The position numbers and the translations under genes are program-made. The notes below the pieces were generated by a model. That model did not search any database. It saw nothing but the letters and a program-made list of their open reading frames with translations, and had not been told where the DNA came from. From contig NC_080082.1 in assembly GCF_949987535.1 (NCBI RefSeq), positions 31,780,011 to 31,844,010 of the forward strand: 64,000 nt of DNA, read 5' to 3'. Positions 61,265 to 64,000 of the stretch are shown in pieces; position 1 is the stretch's first letter; each line of letters begins with the position of its first letter. This stretch comes from Balaenoptera acutorostrata (taxonomy: Eukaryota; Chordata; Mammalia; Artiodactyla; Balaenopteridae).

Positions 61265-62655
61265 AGAAAAGTTTTAATAGAAAAAAATGAGCAACATCAT
61301 CAAAATTAAAAATTTCTGTACTTCAAAGGATATGAAGAAAGTGAAAAGAAACCCCATGGCAGAATGAGATAAAGAGGGCGACAATGTGAGAAAAATTTTG
61401 CAAATCATGTATCTGATAAGGGACTTGTATCTAGAATATACAAAAAAAATTCCTACAACTTAATAGTAGACAAATAATCCAATTAAAAAGTGGCCGAGGG
61501 ATCTGAATAGACATTTCTCCAAGAAGATATACAAATGGCCAATAAGCACGTGAAAATACAGTAAACATAATTAGTCAACAGGGAAATGCATACCAAAATC
61601 ATGAGATACCACTTCATATACACTAGGATAGGAGGAACATAATACCGGAAAATAACAATAGTGTTAGTGAGGATGTAAAGAAGCTGGAATTCTCATAAAC
61701 TGCTGTTAGAAATGCAGTCACTTTGAAAAACAGTCTGGCAACTCCTCAAACAGTATATACCCAAAGAAATTGAAAGCAAGGACTCAAATAGATGCTTACA
61801 CAACAATGTTCATTGAAGCATTATTGATAAAAAGAGGAAACAACCCAATATCCACCAACTGATGAATGGTGAAATAAAATGCAGTATATTGGGCTTCCCT
61901 GGTGGCACAGTGGTTGAGAATCTGCCTGCTAATGCAGGGGACACGGGTTCAAGCCCTGATCTGGGAAGATCCCACATGCCACGGAGCAACTAGGCCCGTG
62001 AGCCACAACTACTGAGCCTGCGCGTCTGGAGCCTGTGCTCCGCAACAAGAGAGGCCACAACAGTGAGAGGCCCGCGCACCGCGATGAAGAGTGGCCCCCG
62101 CTTGCCGCAACTAGAGAAAGCTCTCGCACAGAAACGAAGACCCAACACAGCCAAAATTAAATAGATAAATTAACTAAAAAAAAAAAAGATTTTAATAAAT
62201 AACTATAGGAGTAAAGGAACATACGAGAACACAAGATTTAAAAAAATGTTTTAAAAAAAATGCAGTATATTGATATAACCGAATATTATTTGACAATAAA
62301 AAGAAATTAAGTACTGATACATGCTAAAACATGGATGAGCTTTGAAAACATGCTAAATGAAAGAAGCCAGTCACAAAGGACTACGTATTATATGATTCCA
62401 TTTATATGAAATGTCAAGAATAGGCAAATATAGAGAGACAAAAAGCAGATTAGTGGTTGTCAAGGGGTGGGGTTAGAAGGATTGGTGAGTGTTGGATACA
62501 GGTTATGGGGGTTCTTTGGGGGACAATGAAAATGTTATAAAATTACTTTTGGTGATAGATACATAACTGTGAATATACTAAAAGTCACTGAATTATATAC
62601 TTTGGGTGAATTATTTAGTATCTAAATTATATCTCAGTAAAGTTATTTTATAAAG
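61265..62655 (+). mobile_element. Ancient L1 3' half, interrupted by a SINE
   Basis: CATCATCAAAATTAAAAATTTC, GATAAGGGACTTGTATCTAG, GGCCAATAAGCACGTGAAAA and CCAATATCCACCAACTGATG are L1 ORF2 text. After the SINE, AACATGGATGAGCTTTGAAA and TTATATCTCAGTAAAG finish the 3' end. Confidence 0.88.
61876..62271 (+). mobile_element. CHR-type SINE with about 70 nt of 3' extra sequence inside the target duplication
   Basis: AAAATGCAGTATATT occurs at 61876-61890 and again at 62257-62271. The SINE proper is 61891 to about 62188 and ends in a 12-A run. Between that run and the second duplicate lies non-SINE sequence (about 62189-62256) ending GTTTT followed by eight A. This fits mobilisation of a read-through transcript (3' transduction). 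Confidence 0.85.
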
Positions 62656-64000
62656 AAAAAGTTATATGGGCAAAATTATTTTGAGTCTTCTAATTTTCTG
62701 TTATCTCTCTTAAATAAGAATGAAGGTTATAGTGGTCAATTAAAATTTTATTTTCTTCAACCTCATTATCAACTAATTTTACTTGGCAAGTGTTTGTAAG
62801 GCAGATTTTTTTTTTCTGAGAAAAAATAAAGCAAGTGAATCGCTTTGAAAGATTTAGTCAAGTTACAATGGAAGTCTGTTAGTCTTCTCAAATAAGATAT
62901 TTCAGCTATCCAATGTAATTTTGAAACTATGGCAGTGTTAAAATAAGCAAGTAATGGTATATATAAATTATACTCTTGTAAAATTTTAAAATAAATAAGA
63001 ACTCTAAAATAAACATACTTTTAAAATGACTCAAGAAACATAGCTTTTGAAAATAAGCTATTGTGATTATTTTAATCAAAATTTAAAACTTCAATAAAAA
63101 ATGAAACTAAACTGATCCTTTCTGATGCTGTCACAAACGATAAAACCTGTTGCCTATCCTACACACTTACACTTTCCATACAAATGCAACATGTTGTTTT
63201 ATTATCATTAAAAACAGTAAGTGATGTTAGAATTGAGGAAGAGTTTGCTTTGGAATGTCACATGACAACTCAGAACTAACATCAGCATAATATTAGTGAA
63301 AATCAGAATCTGAAATTTAATTATCTAGAATTTTTATTTTTTAAAAGGTAGGAAGTCCAGAGACTTTGAGCAACAAATACTAATTGAAAGAATGTAAATA
63401 ATAAGTTACTATGGAATCAATATTGCCCTTCAATTACATAGAGCTGACCCTTTAAAAGGTAACAAGGACTGCCAAGTTCTGTACCCAATAAGGATTAAAG
63501 TAGGGGAGCACCTGTACTCCTCCCATCCAGGTTTTTATATTCATTCCTAGATCTACTTTCCTCTCCTATTCTGAGGACCTTACTGATAGGATACAGATAC
63601 TCATATACCAGAATAACAATCTCCCACTCACAAGCCAAACTATTTCTGATCAAATTCCCAACCACATCACAAATAAATCTGAAAAATCACAGAAGACATT
63701 ACTTTTTAATTTCCTCTGCTTTAGAATTTTTTTTAACTTAAAAAATGTTTCGTTTTTGTAACAAGCAGTAAAAAGTTAATACTCTCTTTCCTCTGCCTTC
63801 CTTCCCCACTCCTACCTGCTGAAGGACACTGCAACAGTCACTCTTACTTCTCTCTCCTGAGTCATCAATTTTTCTCATTCTACTAGATCATTTTCATAGG
63901 CATACAAACAAGCTGTTATTATAGCTTAGGAAATACCTAAAATATATACAGAAAAGGAAAAAAGGGAAGCAAAATGGTACACTACAAAAAAATCAATTGA
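62656..64000. other. Intronic sequence to the right edge, unassigned
   Basis: AT-rich, with a pyrimidine-rich stretch at 63785-63870 that may belong to an old repeat. No exon or promoter is recognised. Confidence 0.4.

Larger units (their letters stand above)
52053..64000 (-). other. CHD9: CHD9 intron upstream of the first coding exon (partial)
   Basis: Ends in the acceptor at 52053 and continues beyond the right edge towards the gene's promoter. It holds an L1 3' end, old L1 stretches, SINEs and other old repeats. No CpG island or promoter is visible, so the CHD9 promoter lies outside the window. Confidence 0.75.

Overview
This is nuclear DNA of a mammal, AT-rich and intron-dominated. The many tRNA-derived SINEs that begin GGGACTTCCCTGG or GGGCTTCCCTGG are CHR-type elements of the whale/hippo/ruminant clade. 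The cetartiodactyl L1 3' ends fit the same clade. The SINE subtypes and the absence of recognisable ruminant BovB/Bov-tA copies make a cetacean the best guess.

One protein-coding gene is recognised: CHD9, a chromodomain SNF2-family chromatin remodeller, on the minus strand. Transcription runs from high to low coordinates. The first coding exon is at 50430-52052: 165 nt of 5' UTR, then codons 1-486. A 46.2-kb intron follows, then the second coding exon at 3931-4262 (codons 487-596 plus two bases of codon 597). The chromodomains, ATPase and C-terminal part would lie beyond the left edge. The window also holds part of the next intron (1-3930) and part of the intron upstream of the first coding exon (52053-64000).

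The most interesting observation is a candidate alternative first exon at 5430-5459. It has an ATG, an in-frame upstream stop, ten codons and a consensus donor, and it would join in phase 0 to the second coding exon. The junction reads KRPRGR|PPSSKK, an AT-hook-like motif absent from the standard isoform. The normal 5' UTR carries two short upstream ORFs overlapping as TGATG.

The rest is intron filled with transposons. There are about 19 CHR-type SINEs, many with clear target-site duplications. Several ancient L1 stretches occur at about 19.4-22.1, 24.4-25.6, 34.7-40.3, 58.6-59.9 and 61.3-62.7 kb, along with younger truncated L1 3' ends. MIR copies, a MIR split by a Tigger/MER2-like transposon, two old LTRs and CA/TG microsatellites are also present. 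Non-standard structures include a SINE expanded by 29 visually identical 28-bp units (26667-27478), two perfect short-loop inverted repeats (29436-29485 and 43850-43899), and a SINE whose target duplication also encloses about 70 nt of extra 3' sequence.

No rRNA, true tRNA, CRISPR array or bacterial-type operon was seen. Repeat families are named from memory of consensus sequences; boundaries without a duplication are approximate.
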